Below are positions 30,001 to 40,509 of a stretch of DNA of 64,000 bases, piece after piece. Position 1 is the first letter of the stretch. Each line of letters starts with the position of its first letter. A program made the position numbers and the translations under genes. The notes under the pieces were generated by a model. The model saw nothing but the letters and a program-made list of their open reading frames with translations, searched no databases and was not told where the DNA came from. This DNA is from Limnomonas spitsbergensis. Taxonomy: Eukaryota; Chlorophyta; Chlorophyceae; Chlamydomonadales. The stretch lies in NCBI GenBank assembly GCA_037349105.1, contig JAYJMM010000077.1:124001-188000 (forward strand), in the 5' to 3' direction.

Positions 30001-32154
30001 ATGGCCCATGCCTGCGGATTCCAGCAACACACCCAGCAGCATGCCCATGGCCCATGCCTGCGGATTCCAGCAACACACCCAGCAGCATGCCCATGGCCCA
30101 TGCCTGCGGATTCCAGCAACACACCCAGCAGCATGCCCATGGCCCATGCCTGCGGATTCCAGCAACACACCCAGCAGCATGCCCATGGCCCATGCCTGCG
30201 GATTCCAGCAACACACCCAGCAGCATGCCCATGGCCCATGCCTGCGGATTCCAGCAACACACCCAGCAGCATGCCCATGGCCCATGCCTGCGGATTCCAG
30301 CAACACACCCAGCAGCATGCCCATGGCCCATGCCTGCGGATTCCAGCAACACACCCAGCAGCATGCCCATGGCCCATGCCTGCGGATTCCAGCAACACAC
30401 CCAGCAGCATGCCCATGGCCCATGCCTGCGGATTCCAGCAACACACCCAGCAGCATGCCCATGGCCCATGCCTGCGGATTCCAGCAACACACCCAGCAGC
30501 ATGCCCATGGCCCATGCCTGCGGATTCCAGCAACACACCCAGCAGCATGCCCATGGCCCATGCCTGCGGATTCCAGCAACACACCCAGCAGCATGCCCAT
30601 GGCCCATGCCTGCGGATTCCAGCAACACACCCAGCAGCATGCCCATGGCCCATGCCTGCGGATTCCAGCAACACACCCAGCAGCATGCCCATGGCCCATG
30701 CCTGCGGATTCCAGCAACACACCCAGCAGCATGCCCATGGCCCATGCCTGCGGATTCCAGCAACACACCCAGCAGCATGCCCATGGCCCATGCCTGCGGA
30801 TTCCAGCAACACACCCAGCAGCATGCCCATGGCCCATGCCTGCGGATTCCAGCAACACACCCAGCAGCATGCCCATGGCCCATGCCTGCGGATTCCAGCA
30901 ACACACCCAGCAGCATGCCCATGGCCCATGCCTGCGGATTCCAGCAACACACCCAGCAGCATGCCCATGGCCCATGCCTGCGGATTCCAGCAACACACCC
31001 AGCAGCATGCCCATGGCCCATGCCTGCGGATTCCAGCAACACACCCAGCAGCATGCCCATGGCCCATGCCTGCGGATTCCAGCAACACACCCAGCAGCAT
31101 GCCCATGGCCCATGCCTGCGGATTCCAGCAACACACCCAGCAGCATGCCCATGGCCCATGCCTGCGGATTCCAGCAACACACCCAGCAGCATGCCCATGG
31201 CCCATGCCTGCGGATTCCAGCAACACACCCAGCAGCATGCCCATGGCCCATGCCTGCGGATTCCAGCAACACACCCAGCAGCATGCCCATGGCCCATGCC
31301 TGCGGATTCCAGCAACACACCCAGCAGCATGCCCATGGCCCATGCCTGCGGATTCCAGCAACACACCCAGCAGCATGCCCATGGCCCATGCCTGCGGATT
31401 CCAGCAACACACCCAGCAGCATGCCCATGGCCCATGCCTGCGGATTCCAGCAACACACCCAGCAGCATGCCCATGGCCCATGCCTGCGGATTCCAGCAAC
31501 ACACCCAGCAGCATGCCCATGGCCCATGCCTGCGGATTCCAGCAACACACCCAGCAGCATGCCCATGGCCCATGCCTGCGGATTCCAGCAACACACCCAG
31601 CAGCATGCCCATGGCCCATGCCTGCGGATTCCAGCAACACACCCAGCAGCATGCCCATGGCCCATGCCTGCGGATTCCAGCAACACACCCAGCAGCATGC
31701 CCATGGCCCATGCCTGCGGATTCCAGCAACACACCCAGCAGCATGCCCATGGCCCATGCCTGCGGATTCCAGCAACACACCCAGCAGCATGCCCATGGCC
31801 CATGCCTGCGGATTCCAGCAACACACCCAGCAGCATGCCCATGGCCCATGCCTGCGGATTCCAGCAACACACCCAGCAGCATGCCCATGGCCCATGCCTG
31901 CGGATTCCAGCAACACACCCAGCAGCATGCCCATGGCCCATGCCTGCGGATTCCAGCAACACACCCAGCAGCATGCCCATGGCCCATGCCTGCGGATTCC
32001 AGCAACACACCCAGCAGCATGCCCATGGCCCATGCCTGCGGATTCCAGCAACACACCCAGCAGCATGCCCATGGCCCATGCCTGCGGATTCCAGCAACAC
32101 ACCCAGCAGCATGCCCATGGCCCATGCCTGCGGATTCCAGCAACACACCCAGCA
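1..32154. repeat. 46-bp satellite, homogeneous core (699 identical copies)
   Basis: The unit is 46 bp (29 of 46 G or C) and begins GCATGCCCATGGCCCATGCC, continuing through a GGATTCCAGC segment and an ACACACCCAGCA tail. Units start at 1 + 46k. I saw no departure from the unit until copy 700, which starts at 32,155. The unit contains SphI-type GCATGC and NcoI-type CCATGG palindromes and carries no TAA, TAG or TGA on either strand in any register. The array continues past the left edge of the window. No gene, promoter or mobile element is visible inside it. Exact identity over 32 kb means very recent homogenisation or an assembly that repeated a consensus; the sequence cannot separate these. Confidence 0.99.
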
Positions 32155-35100
32155 GCATGCCCATGGCCCATGCCCTGCGGATTCCAGCAACACACCCAGG
32201 AGCATGCCATGGCTCCATGCCTGCGGATTCCAGCAACACACCCAGCAGCATGCCCATGGCCCATGCCTGCGGATTCCAGCAACACACCCAGCAGCATGCC
32301 CATGGCCCATGCCTGCGGATTCCAGCAACACACCCAGCAGCATGCCCATGGCCCATGCCTGCGGATTCCAGCAACACACCCAGCAGCATGCCCATGGCCC
32401 ATGCCTGCGGATTCCAGCAACACACCCAGCAGCATGCCCATGGCCCATGCCTGCGGATTCCAGCAACACACCCAGCAGCATGCCCATGGCCCATGCCTGC
32501 GGATTCCAGCAACACACCCAGCAGCATGCCCATGGCCCATGCCTGCGGATTCCAGCAACACACCCAGCAGCATGCCCATGGCCCATGCCTGCGGATTCCA
32601 GCAACACACCCAGCAGCATGCCCATGGCCCATGCCTGCGGATTCCAGCAACACACCCAGCAGCATGCCCATGGCCCATGCCTGCGGATTCCAGCAACACA
32701 CCCAGCAGCATGCCCATGGCCCATGCCTGCGGATTCCAGCAACACACCCAGCAGCATGCCCATGGCCCATGCCTGCGGATTCCAGCAACACACCCAGCAG
32801 CATGCCCATGGCCATGCCTGCGGATTCCAGCAACACACCCAGCAGCATGCCCATGGCCCATGCCTGCGGATTCCAGCAACACACCCAGGAGCATGCCCAT
32901 GGCCCATGCCTGCGGATTCCAGCAACACACCCAGCAGCATGCCCATGGCCCATGCCTGCGGATTCCAGCAACACACCCAGGAGCATGCCCATGGCCCATG
33001 CCTGCGGATTCCAGCAACACACCCAGCAGCATGCCCATGGCCCATGCCTGCGGATTCCAGCAACACACCAGGCAGCATGCCCATGGCCCATGCCTGCGGA
33101 TTCCAGCAACACACCCAGCAGCATGCCCATGGCCCATGCCTGCGGATTCCAGCAACACACCCAGCAGCATGCCCATGGCCCATGCCTGCGGATTCCAGCA
33201 ACACACCCAGCAGCATGCCCATGGCCCATGCCTGCGGATTCCAGCAACACACCCAGCAGCATGCCCATGGCCCATGCCTGCGGATTCCAGCAACACACCC
33301 AGCAGCATGCCCATGGCCCATGCCTGCGGATTCCAGCAACACACCCAGGCAGCATGCCCATGGCCATGCCTGCGGATTCCAGCAACACACCCAGCAGCAT
33401 GCCCATGGCCCATGCCTGCGGATTCCAGCAACACACCCAGGAGCATGCCCATGGCCCATGCCTGCGGATTCCAGCAACACACCCAGCAGCATGCCCATGG
33501 CCCATGCCTGCGGATTCCAGCAACACACCCAGCAGCATGCCCATGGCCCATGCCTGCGGATTCCAGCAACACACCCAGCAGCATGCCCATGGCCCATGCC
33601 TGCGGATTCCAGCAACACACCCAGCAGCATGCCCATGGCCCATGCCTGCGGATTCCAGCAACACACCCAGCAGCATGCCCATGGCCCATAGCCTGCGGAT
33701 TCCAGCAACACACCCAGCAGCATGCCCATGGCCCATGCCTGCGGATTCCAGCAACACACCCAGCAGCATGCCCATGGCCCATGCCTGCGGATTCCAGCAA
33801 CACACCCAGCAGCATGCCCATGGCCCATGCCTGCGGATTCCAGCAACACACCCAGCAGCATGCCCATGGCCCATGCCTGCGGATTCCAGCAACACACCCA
33901 GCAGCATGCCCATGGCCCATGCCTGCGGATTCCAGCAACACACCCAGCAGCATGCCCATGGCCCATGCCTGCGGATTCCAGCAACACACCCAGCAGCATG
34001 CCCATGGCCCATGCCTGCGGATTCCAGCAACACACCCAGCAGCATGCCCATGGCCATACCTGCGGATTCCAGCAACACACCCAGCAGGCATGCCCATGGT
34101 CCATGCCTGCGGATTTCCAGCAACACACCCAGGAGCATGCCCATGGCCCATGCCTGCGGATTCCAGCAACACACCCAGGAGCATGCCCATGGCCCATGCC
34201 TGCGGATTCCAGCAACACACCCAGCAGCATGCCCATGGCCCATGCCTGCGGATTCCAGCAACCCACCCAGCAGCATGCCCATGGCCCATGCCTGCGGATT
34301 CAGCAACACACCCAGCAGCATGCCCATGGCCATGCCTGCGGATTCCAGCAACACACCAAGCAGCATGCCCATGGCCCATACCTGCGGATTCCAGCAACAC
34401 ACCCAGCCGCATGCCATGGCCCATGCCTGCGATTCAGCAACACACCCAGCAGCATGCCATGGCCCATGCCTGCGGATTCCAGCAACACACCCATGCAGCA
34501 TGCCATGGCCCATGCCTGCGGATTCCAGCAACACACCCAGCAGCATGCCCATGGCCCATGCCTGCGGATTCCAGCAACACACCCAGCAGCATGCCCATGG
34601 CCCATGCCTGCAGGATTCCAGCAACACACCCAGCAGCATGCCCATGGCCCATGCCTGCGGATTCCAGCAACCCACCCAGCAGCATGCCCATGGCCCATGC
34701 CTGCGGATCCAGCAAACACACCCAGCAGCATGCCCATGGTCCCATGCCTGCGGATTCCAGCAACCACCCCAGCAGCATGCCCATGGCCCATACCTGCGGA
34801 TTCCAGCAACACACCCAGCAGCATGCCCATGGCCCATGCCTGCGGATTCCAGCAACACACCCAGCAGCATGCCCATGGCCCATGCCTGCGGATTCCAGCA
34901 ACACACCCAGCAGCATGCCCATGGCCCATACCTGCGGATTCCAGCAACACACCCAGCGGCATGCCCATGGCCATGCCTGCGGATTCCGCAACACACCCAG
35001 CAGCATGCCCATGGCCCATGCCTGCGGATTCCAGCAACACACCCAGGGCATGCCCATGGCCCATGCCTGCGGATTCCAGCAACACACCCAGCAGCATGCC

Positions 35101-38100
35101 CATGGCCCATGCCTGCGGATTCCAGCAACACACCCAGCAGCATGCCCATGGCCCATGCCTGCGGATTCCAGCAACACACCCAGCAGCATGCCCATGGCCC
35201 ATACCTGCGGATTCCAGCAACACACCCAGCAAGCATGCCCATGGCCCATGGCCTGCAGATTCCAGCAACACACCCAGCAGGCATGCCCATGGCCCATGCC
35301 TGCGGATTCCAGCAACACACCCAGCAGCATGCCCATGGCCCATGCCTGCGGATTCCAGCAACACACCCAGCAGCATGCCCATGGCCCCATACCTGCGGAT
35401 TCCAGCACCACAGCCCAGCAGGCATGCCCAATGGTCCCATGCCTGCGGATTCCAGCAACACACCCAGCAGCATGCCCATGGCCCATGCCTGCGGATTCCA
35501 GCGAACACACCCAGGCAGCATGCCATGGCCCATGCCTGCGGATTCCAGCAACACACCAGCAGCATGCCCATGGCCCATGCCTGCGGATTCCAGCAACACA
35601 CCCAGGCAGCATGCCACATGGCCCATGCCTGCGGATTCCAGCAACACACCCAGGGGCATGCCCATGGTCCATGCCTGCGGATTCCAGCAACACACCCAGC
35701 AGCATGCCCATGGCCCATGCCTGCAGATTCCAGCAACACACCCAGCAACATGCCCATGGCCCATGCTTGCGGATTCCAGCAACACACCCAGCAGCATGCC
35801 CATGGCCCATGCCTGCGGATTCCAGCAACACACCCAGCAGCATGCCCATGGCCCATGCCTGCGGATTCCAGCAACACACCCAGCAGCATGCCCATGGCCC
35901 ATACATGCGGATTCCAGCAACACACCCAGCAGCATGCCCATGGCCCATGCCTGTGGATTCCAGCAACACACCCAGCAGCATGCCCATGGCCCATGCCTGC
36001 GGATTCCAGCAACACACCCAGGAGCATGCCCATGGCCCATGCCTGCGGATTCCAGCAACCCACCCAGCAGCATGCCCATGGCCCATACCTGCGGATTCCA
36101 GCAACACACCCAGCAGCATGCCCATGGCCCATGCCTGCGGATTCCAGCAACACACCCAGCAGCATGCCCATGGCCCATGCCTGCGGATTCCAGCAACCCA
36201 CCCAGCAGCATGCCCATGGCCCATACCTGCGAATTCCAGCAACACGCCCAGGGGCATGCCCATGGTCCATGCCTGCGGATTCCAGCAACACACCCAGCAG
36301 CATGCCCATGGCCCATGCCTGCGGATTCCAGCAACACACCCAGCAGCATGCCCATGGCCCATGCCTGCGGATTCCAGCAACACACCCAGCAGCATGCCCA
36401 TGGCCCATGCCTGGGGATTCCAGCAACACACCCAGCAGCATGCCCATGGCCCATGCCTGCGGATTCCAGCAACACACCCAGCAGCATGCCCATGGTCCAT
36501 GCCTGCGGATTCCAGCAACACACCCAGCAGCTACCCAAGGCCCATGCCTGCGGATTCCAGCAACACACCCAGGAGCATGCCCATGGCCCATGCCTGCGGA
36601 TTCCAGCAACACACCCAGCAGCATGCCCATGGCCCATGCCTGCGGATTCCAGCAACCCACCCAGCAGCATGCCCATGGTCCATGCCTGCGGATTCCAGCA
36701 ACACACCCAGGGGCATGCCCATGGCCCATGCCTGCAGATTCCAGCAACACACCCAGCACCATGCCCATGGCCCATGCCTGCGGATTCCAGCAACACACCC
36801 AGCAGCATGCCCAAGGCCCATGCCTGCGGATTCCAGCAACACACCCAGCAGCATGCCCATGGCCCATGCCTGCGGATTCCAGCAACACACCCAGCAGCAT
36901 GCCCATGGCCCATGCCTGCAGATTCCAGCAACACACCCAGCAGCATGCCCATGGCCCATGCCTGCGGATTCGAGCAACACACCCAGCAGCATGCCCATGG
37001 CCCATGCCTGCGGATTCCAGCAACACACCCAGCAGCATGCCCATGGTCCATGCCTGCGGATTCCAGCAACACACCCAGCAGCATGCCCATGGCCCATACC
37101 TGCGGATTCCAGCAACACACCCAGCAGCATGCCCATGACCCATGCCTGCAGATTCCAGCAACCCACCCAGCAGCATGCCCATGGCCCATACCTGCGGATT
37201 CCAGCAACACACCCAGCAGCATGCCCATGGCCCATGCCTGCGGATTCCAGCAACACACCCAGCAGCATGCCCATGGCCCATACCTGCGGATTCCAGCAAC
37301 ACACCCAGCAGCATGCCCATGGCCCATGCCTGCGGATTCCAGCAACACACCCAGCAGCATGCCCATGGCCCATGCCTGCAGATTCCAGCAACACACCCAG
37401 CAGCATGCCCATGGCCCATGCCTGCGGATTCGAGCAACACACCCAGCAGCATGCCCATGGCCCATGCCTGCGGATTCCAGCAACACACCCAGCAGCATGC
37501 CCATGGTCCATGCCTGCGGATTCCAGCAACCCACCCAGCAGCATGCCCATGGCCCATACCTGCGGATTCCAGCAACACACCCAGCAGCATGCCCATGACC
37601 CATGCCTGCAGATTCCAGCAACCCACCCAGCAGCATGCCCATGGCCCATGCCTGCGGATTCCAGCAACACACCCAGCAGCATGCCCATGGCCCATGCCTG
37701 CGGATTCCAGCAACACACCCAGCAGCATGCCCATGGCCCATGCCTGCAGATTCCAGCAACACACCCAGCAGCATGCCCATGGTCCATGCCTGCAGATTCC
37801 AGCAACACACCCAGCAGCATGCCCATGGCCCATACCTGCGGATTCCAGCAACACACCCAGCAGCATGCCCATGGCCCATGCCTGCGGATTCCAGCAACCC
37901 ACCCAGCAGCATGCTCATGGCCCATACCTGCGGATTCCAGCAACCCACCCAGCAGCATGCCCATGGCCCATGCCTGCGGATTCCAGCAACCCACCCAGCA
38001 GCATGCCCATGGCCCATGCCTGCGGATTCCAGCAACAAACCCAGGGGCATGCCCATGGTCCATGCCTGCAGATTCCAGCAACACACCCAGCAGCATGCCC

Positions 38101-38297
38101 ATGGCCCATGCCTGCGGATTCCAGCAACACACCCAGCAGCATGCCCATGGCCCATACCTGCGGATTCCAGCAACACACCCAGGAGCATGCCCATGGCCCA
38201 TGCCTGCGGATTCCAGCAACACACCCAGGGGCATGCCCATGGTCCATGCCTGCGGATTCCAGCAACACACCCAGGAGCATGCCCATGGTCCATGCCT
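32155..38297. repeat. 46-bp satellite, degenerate right flank
   Basis: This is the same 46-bp unit, now with substitutions and 1-2 bp indels. Copy 700 alone has an extra C in CCCTGCGG, a C-to-G change in the AGGAGC box, a lost C and an inserted T. The next changes come near 32,812 and grow denser to the right. Recurrent variants include CCATACC for CCATGCC, CCCACCCAG for ACACCCAG, TGCAGATT for TGCGGATT, and GGGGCATG for CAGCATG. Between about 34,060 and 35,640 indels are frequent; after about 35,640 units are mostly 46 bp again but carry many shared substitutions. The last recognisable unit ends at the CCATGCC before CTCTGACTCAG. This is the usual decay seen at satellite edges where exchange is less frequent. 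Confidence 0.97.
36900..37635. repeat. 460-bp higher-order duplication (10 x 46 bp)
   Basis: Diagnostic variants recur exactly 460 bp apart. The GGATTCGAGCAAC variant is at 36,967 and 37,427. The CATGACCCATGCCTGCAG variant is at about 37,135 and 37,595. The CCTGCAGATTCCAG variant is at about 36,916 and 37,376. The two blocks are not quite identical; for example one copy has ACACACC where the other has ACCCACC. This shows block-wise duplication of ten units inside the edge of the satellite. Confidence 0.85.
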
Positions 38298-38820
38298 CTG
38301 ACTCAGTCCCCTTCAAACATCCTCATGTTTAAAATGCCAGGGCAATAGGTTAACTGTGAGAAAAAACCCATCACAGCCAACAATGTGATTAAGGAAAACA
38401 GCACCCCTGGCTATCCACTGAGGGAGATAGCATGCAACAGCCTCCACACTTCTAGAACACCAATTTGACCATGCAACCATTGTTAAGGAACTTAACATGA
38501 AGATGCAGCCATGCTCAAATGTCAGAGCGGTGGGTAAACTGAGAAAAACAAATGTTCAGCCACCAAGGTGTTCCAGCAAAACAGCACCCCTGGCTACCCA
38601 ATGTGAAAGATGGCTTGCAGCGTGTGGCCAAATAAATGGAAATTCTTTGCTTCAAAGCCCGCCAGCTCGGCTGGCGCGATGCACACAAGGATGCGGCGAT
38701 CCCACAGAAATCTCAATAATCAGCGAGGGACAGGCAGAGCATCGTAATGCACGTAAACCTACTTGTTTGCGACATTTGGAACACTTTTGTGACTAATCAC
38801 AGTGCTTTGTGAGTCCCTTG
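38298..38820. repeat. Unique flank with an imperfect ~181-bp tandem duplication
   Basis: The stretch right of the 46-bp satellite is lower in GC and has no gene I can support. Two related halves are visible: the AAAACAGCACCCCTGGCTA segment occurs at about 38,396 and again at about 38,577. Each is preceded by a related GGTTAACTG or GGTAAACTG plus GAGAAAAA box. Short open frames on both strands lack domain signals and look random. Confidence 0.6.
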
Positions 38821-38825
38821 AGGAC

Positions 38826-38890
38826 AGTGAGAACCCGGAAACCCTCCAGCCGGCAACCCTCCAGCCGGAAACCGTCCAGCCGGACCTCGA
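38826..38890 (+). repeat. Short ~17-bp tandem repeat (CCCTCCAGCCGG)
   Basis: Four imperfect copies of an ACCCTCCAGCCGG-type motif lie in a row, the third reading CCGTCCAGCCGG and the last running into ACCTCGAGG. They end at the left edge of the 173-bp exon/intron-like repeat. Confidence 0.7.
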
Positions 38891-39265
38891 GGGTCTCCTG
38901 GCCGGTACGTCAGTGGCTGGCCTGCGTTGTGGGTCCTAAACCACTGCCCAGCCCATGCTGTCCATCAGCATGCTGGCTGTTTTCCATGCGCATTTTTTCT
39001 TGCTGTGTTGCAGATGCCTGATAATTACAATCGTTGGCATTATGCGCAGGCTGGAGCGCAGCGGCGGCTCCCATCCGGTAAGTCAGTTGCTGACCTGTGT
39101 TGTGGGTCCTAAACCACTACCCAGCCCATGCTGTCCATCAGCATGCTGGCTGTTTTCCATGCGCATTTGTTCTTGCTGTCTTTCAGATGCCCGCTTATTA
39201 CATTCATTGACATTATGCGCAGGCTGGAGCGTGGCGGTGGCTCCTGGCCGGTACATCGGTGACTA
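38890..39265 (+). repeat. 173-bp tandem repeat with exon/intron-like structure
   Basis: Two full copies and partial ends are present; GGGTCCTAAACCACT occurs at 38,931 and 39,104. Each unit has a splice-donor-like GGTACGT or GGTAAGT, a 110-120 bp AT-richer stretch ending in TTCTTGCTGTGTTGCAG or TTCTTGCTGTCTTTCAG, and about 60 bp containing ATTATGCGCAGGCTGGAGC. The pattern is what one would expect if a short exon and its intron had been duplicated in tandem. No protein family is recognised and the last copy ends in GGTACATCGG, a weaker donor. It could equally be non-coding repeat with chance splice signals. Confidence 0.6.
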
Positions 39266-39584
39266 AGCTGTGCCTCGTCTTATTTTAGCATTTCTTATTT
39301 AAGCATGTCCAAGATGTGCATTGTGTTGTAATGTTGTTGGTTGTCTAGCCCAATGCAACTGATTGCATTAAGAATCTATGGCTGGAACATATGGCTTCAT
39401 CTCATTGCCTTCAGTGCCTATTCTTAATTCCCACCCCATCTTCAATTTCTTCAGGCCATGTCCATGCTTCTGGCCCATTGACCTGAGATCGTATGCACTA
39501 CACCGCTAAGTTGTTGGCTGTTCAGCTCGATGCCACTGAATGCATTAAGTACGTAGGGCTGGAAGCAATCACTTACACTAGCCG
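39266..39584. other. Intergenic stretch with a diverged 177-bp duplication
   Basis: No gene is supported. A diverged repeat is visible: GTTGGTTGTCTAGCCCAATG at 39,336 corresponds to GTTGGCTGTTCAGCTCGATG at 39,513. Both are followed by an (A/G)TTGCATTAAG- or AATGCATTAAG-type box and CTGGAA. It joins the 173-bp repeats to the 53-bp array. Confidence 0.45.
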
Positions 39585-40156
39585 TGTTGTTGCTGGTACC
39601 GCTGCTTCAGGCTGTGTGCAAGCACTGTCACTAGCGATGCTGTTGCCGGTACTGCTGCTTCAGGCTATGTGCGAACACTGTCACTAGCGGTGTTGTTGCC
39701 TGCATCGCTGCTTCAGGCTGTGCGCGAACACTGACACTAGCGGTGTTGTTGCCGGTACCGCTGCTTCATGTTGTGTGCAAACACTAACACTAGCGGTGTT
39801 GTTGCCGGTACCGCTGCTTCAGGTTGCCTGTGTGCAAACACTGTCACTAGCTGTGCTGTTGACTGTACCGTTGCTTCAGGCTGTGTGCATTCACTGTCAC
39901 TAGCGGTGTTATTGCCGGTACCGCTGCTTCATGCTGTGTGCAAACACTAACACTAGCGGTGTTGTTGCCGGTACCACTGCTTCATGCTGTGTGCAAACAC
40001 TGTCACCAGCGGTGCTCTTCCCGTTACGGTTGCTTCAGATTGTTTGCAAGCACTCTCACTAGCGGTGCTGGTGCCGGTACCGCTGCTTTAGGCTGTGTGC
40101 AAACACTGTCACTAGCAGTGCTGTTGCCGGCACCGCTGCTTCAGGCTGGCTGTGCA
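39585..40156. repeat. ~53-bp tandem repeat array (about 11 copies)
   Basis: The unit core reads GGTACCGCTGCTTCAGGCTG, followed by TGTGCAAACACTGTCACTAG and CGGTGTTGTTGCC. Adjacent GCCGGTAC positions are 53-54 bp apart. Copies differ by scattered substitutions and small indels, which makes the array older than the 46-bp one. Short open frames across it, rich in Ala, Leu and Cys, are by-products of the repeat. Confidence 0.9.
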
Positions 40157-40273
40157 CATAGGCTGACTCAGGGCCCTTACCCCAAAGAAATTGGGGTGTG
40201 GAATGGGTGTTGGGGAAACAATTTGTGCAAGACACACCTAACTTAGACTCTGAGTGGCTTGAGTGCCCTGGTG

Positions 40274-40425
40274 CAGCCAGATCCATAGGGTGCGCGAGGA
40301 GGGTCGGGGCATGTTACGGATGCATTTGAGAAAAGGTAAGGTACTGAGATTGCCTCTTTGACCTGTTCATTTGGCCTTTATCTGATGGACAGCTGCAGCC
40401 AGATCCATAGGGTGCGCGAGGAGGG
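40274..40425 (+). repeat. 122-bp subrepeats, reduced set in unit 1
   Basis: CAGCCAGATCCATAGGGTG starts at 40,274 and 40,396 only. In unit 2 it starts at 41,398, 41,520, 41,642 and 41,764, all 122 bp apart. Losing two subrepeats (244 bp) explains nearly all of the 248-bp length difference between unit 1 and the others. Each subrepeat contains GAGAAAAGGTAAGGTACTGA and a GACCTGTT(G/C)A(A/T)TTGGCC box. Confidence 0.9.
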
Positions 40426-40509
40426 TCAGGGTTAAGGGTTAAGGGTTTAGGGTTTGCAGCTGCTTAATCACTGGGGTTTAGGGTTTAGGGTTTACGGTTT
40501 AGGGTCTGC
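40425..40509 (+). repeat. Interstitial TTTAGGG/TTAAGGG telomere-type patch (unit 1)
   Basis: The G-rich strand is on plus: degenerate GGGTTAAGGG repeats, then GGGTTTAGGG, a short CAGCTGCTTAATCACTG insert of the 22-bp family, then more GGGTTTAGGG and a GGTTTACGG variant. Equivalent patches occur in units 2-4 near 41,796, 43,168 and 44,540. The flanking 22-bp family sequence shows that the telomere-type and satellite sequences spread together. Confidence 0.9.

Noticed and set aside
1..38297. CRISPR-like array
   Set aside because: There are no variable spacers; the whole 46-bp unit is repeated head to tail, and the genome is eukaryotic.
3..38301. Plus-strand open frames of more than 11,000 codons in all three registers
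   Set aside because: They arise because the 46-bp unit lacks stop triplets on both strands; length and purity follow from the repeat alone.
34300..38316. Minus-strand open frames of 133-1,200 codons in the degenerate satellite
   Set aside because: Same cause as on plus. They stop only where indels or substitutions create stops and show no domain.
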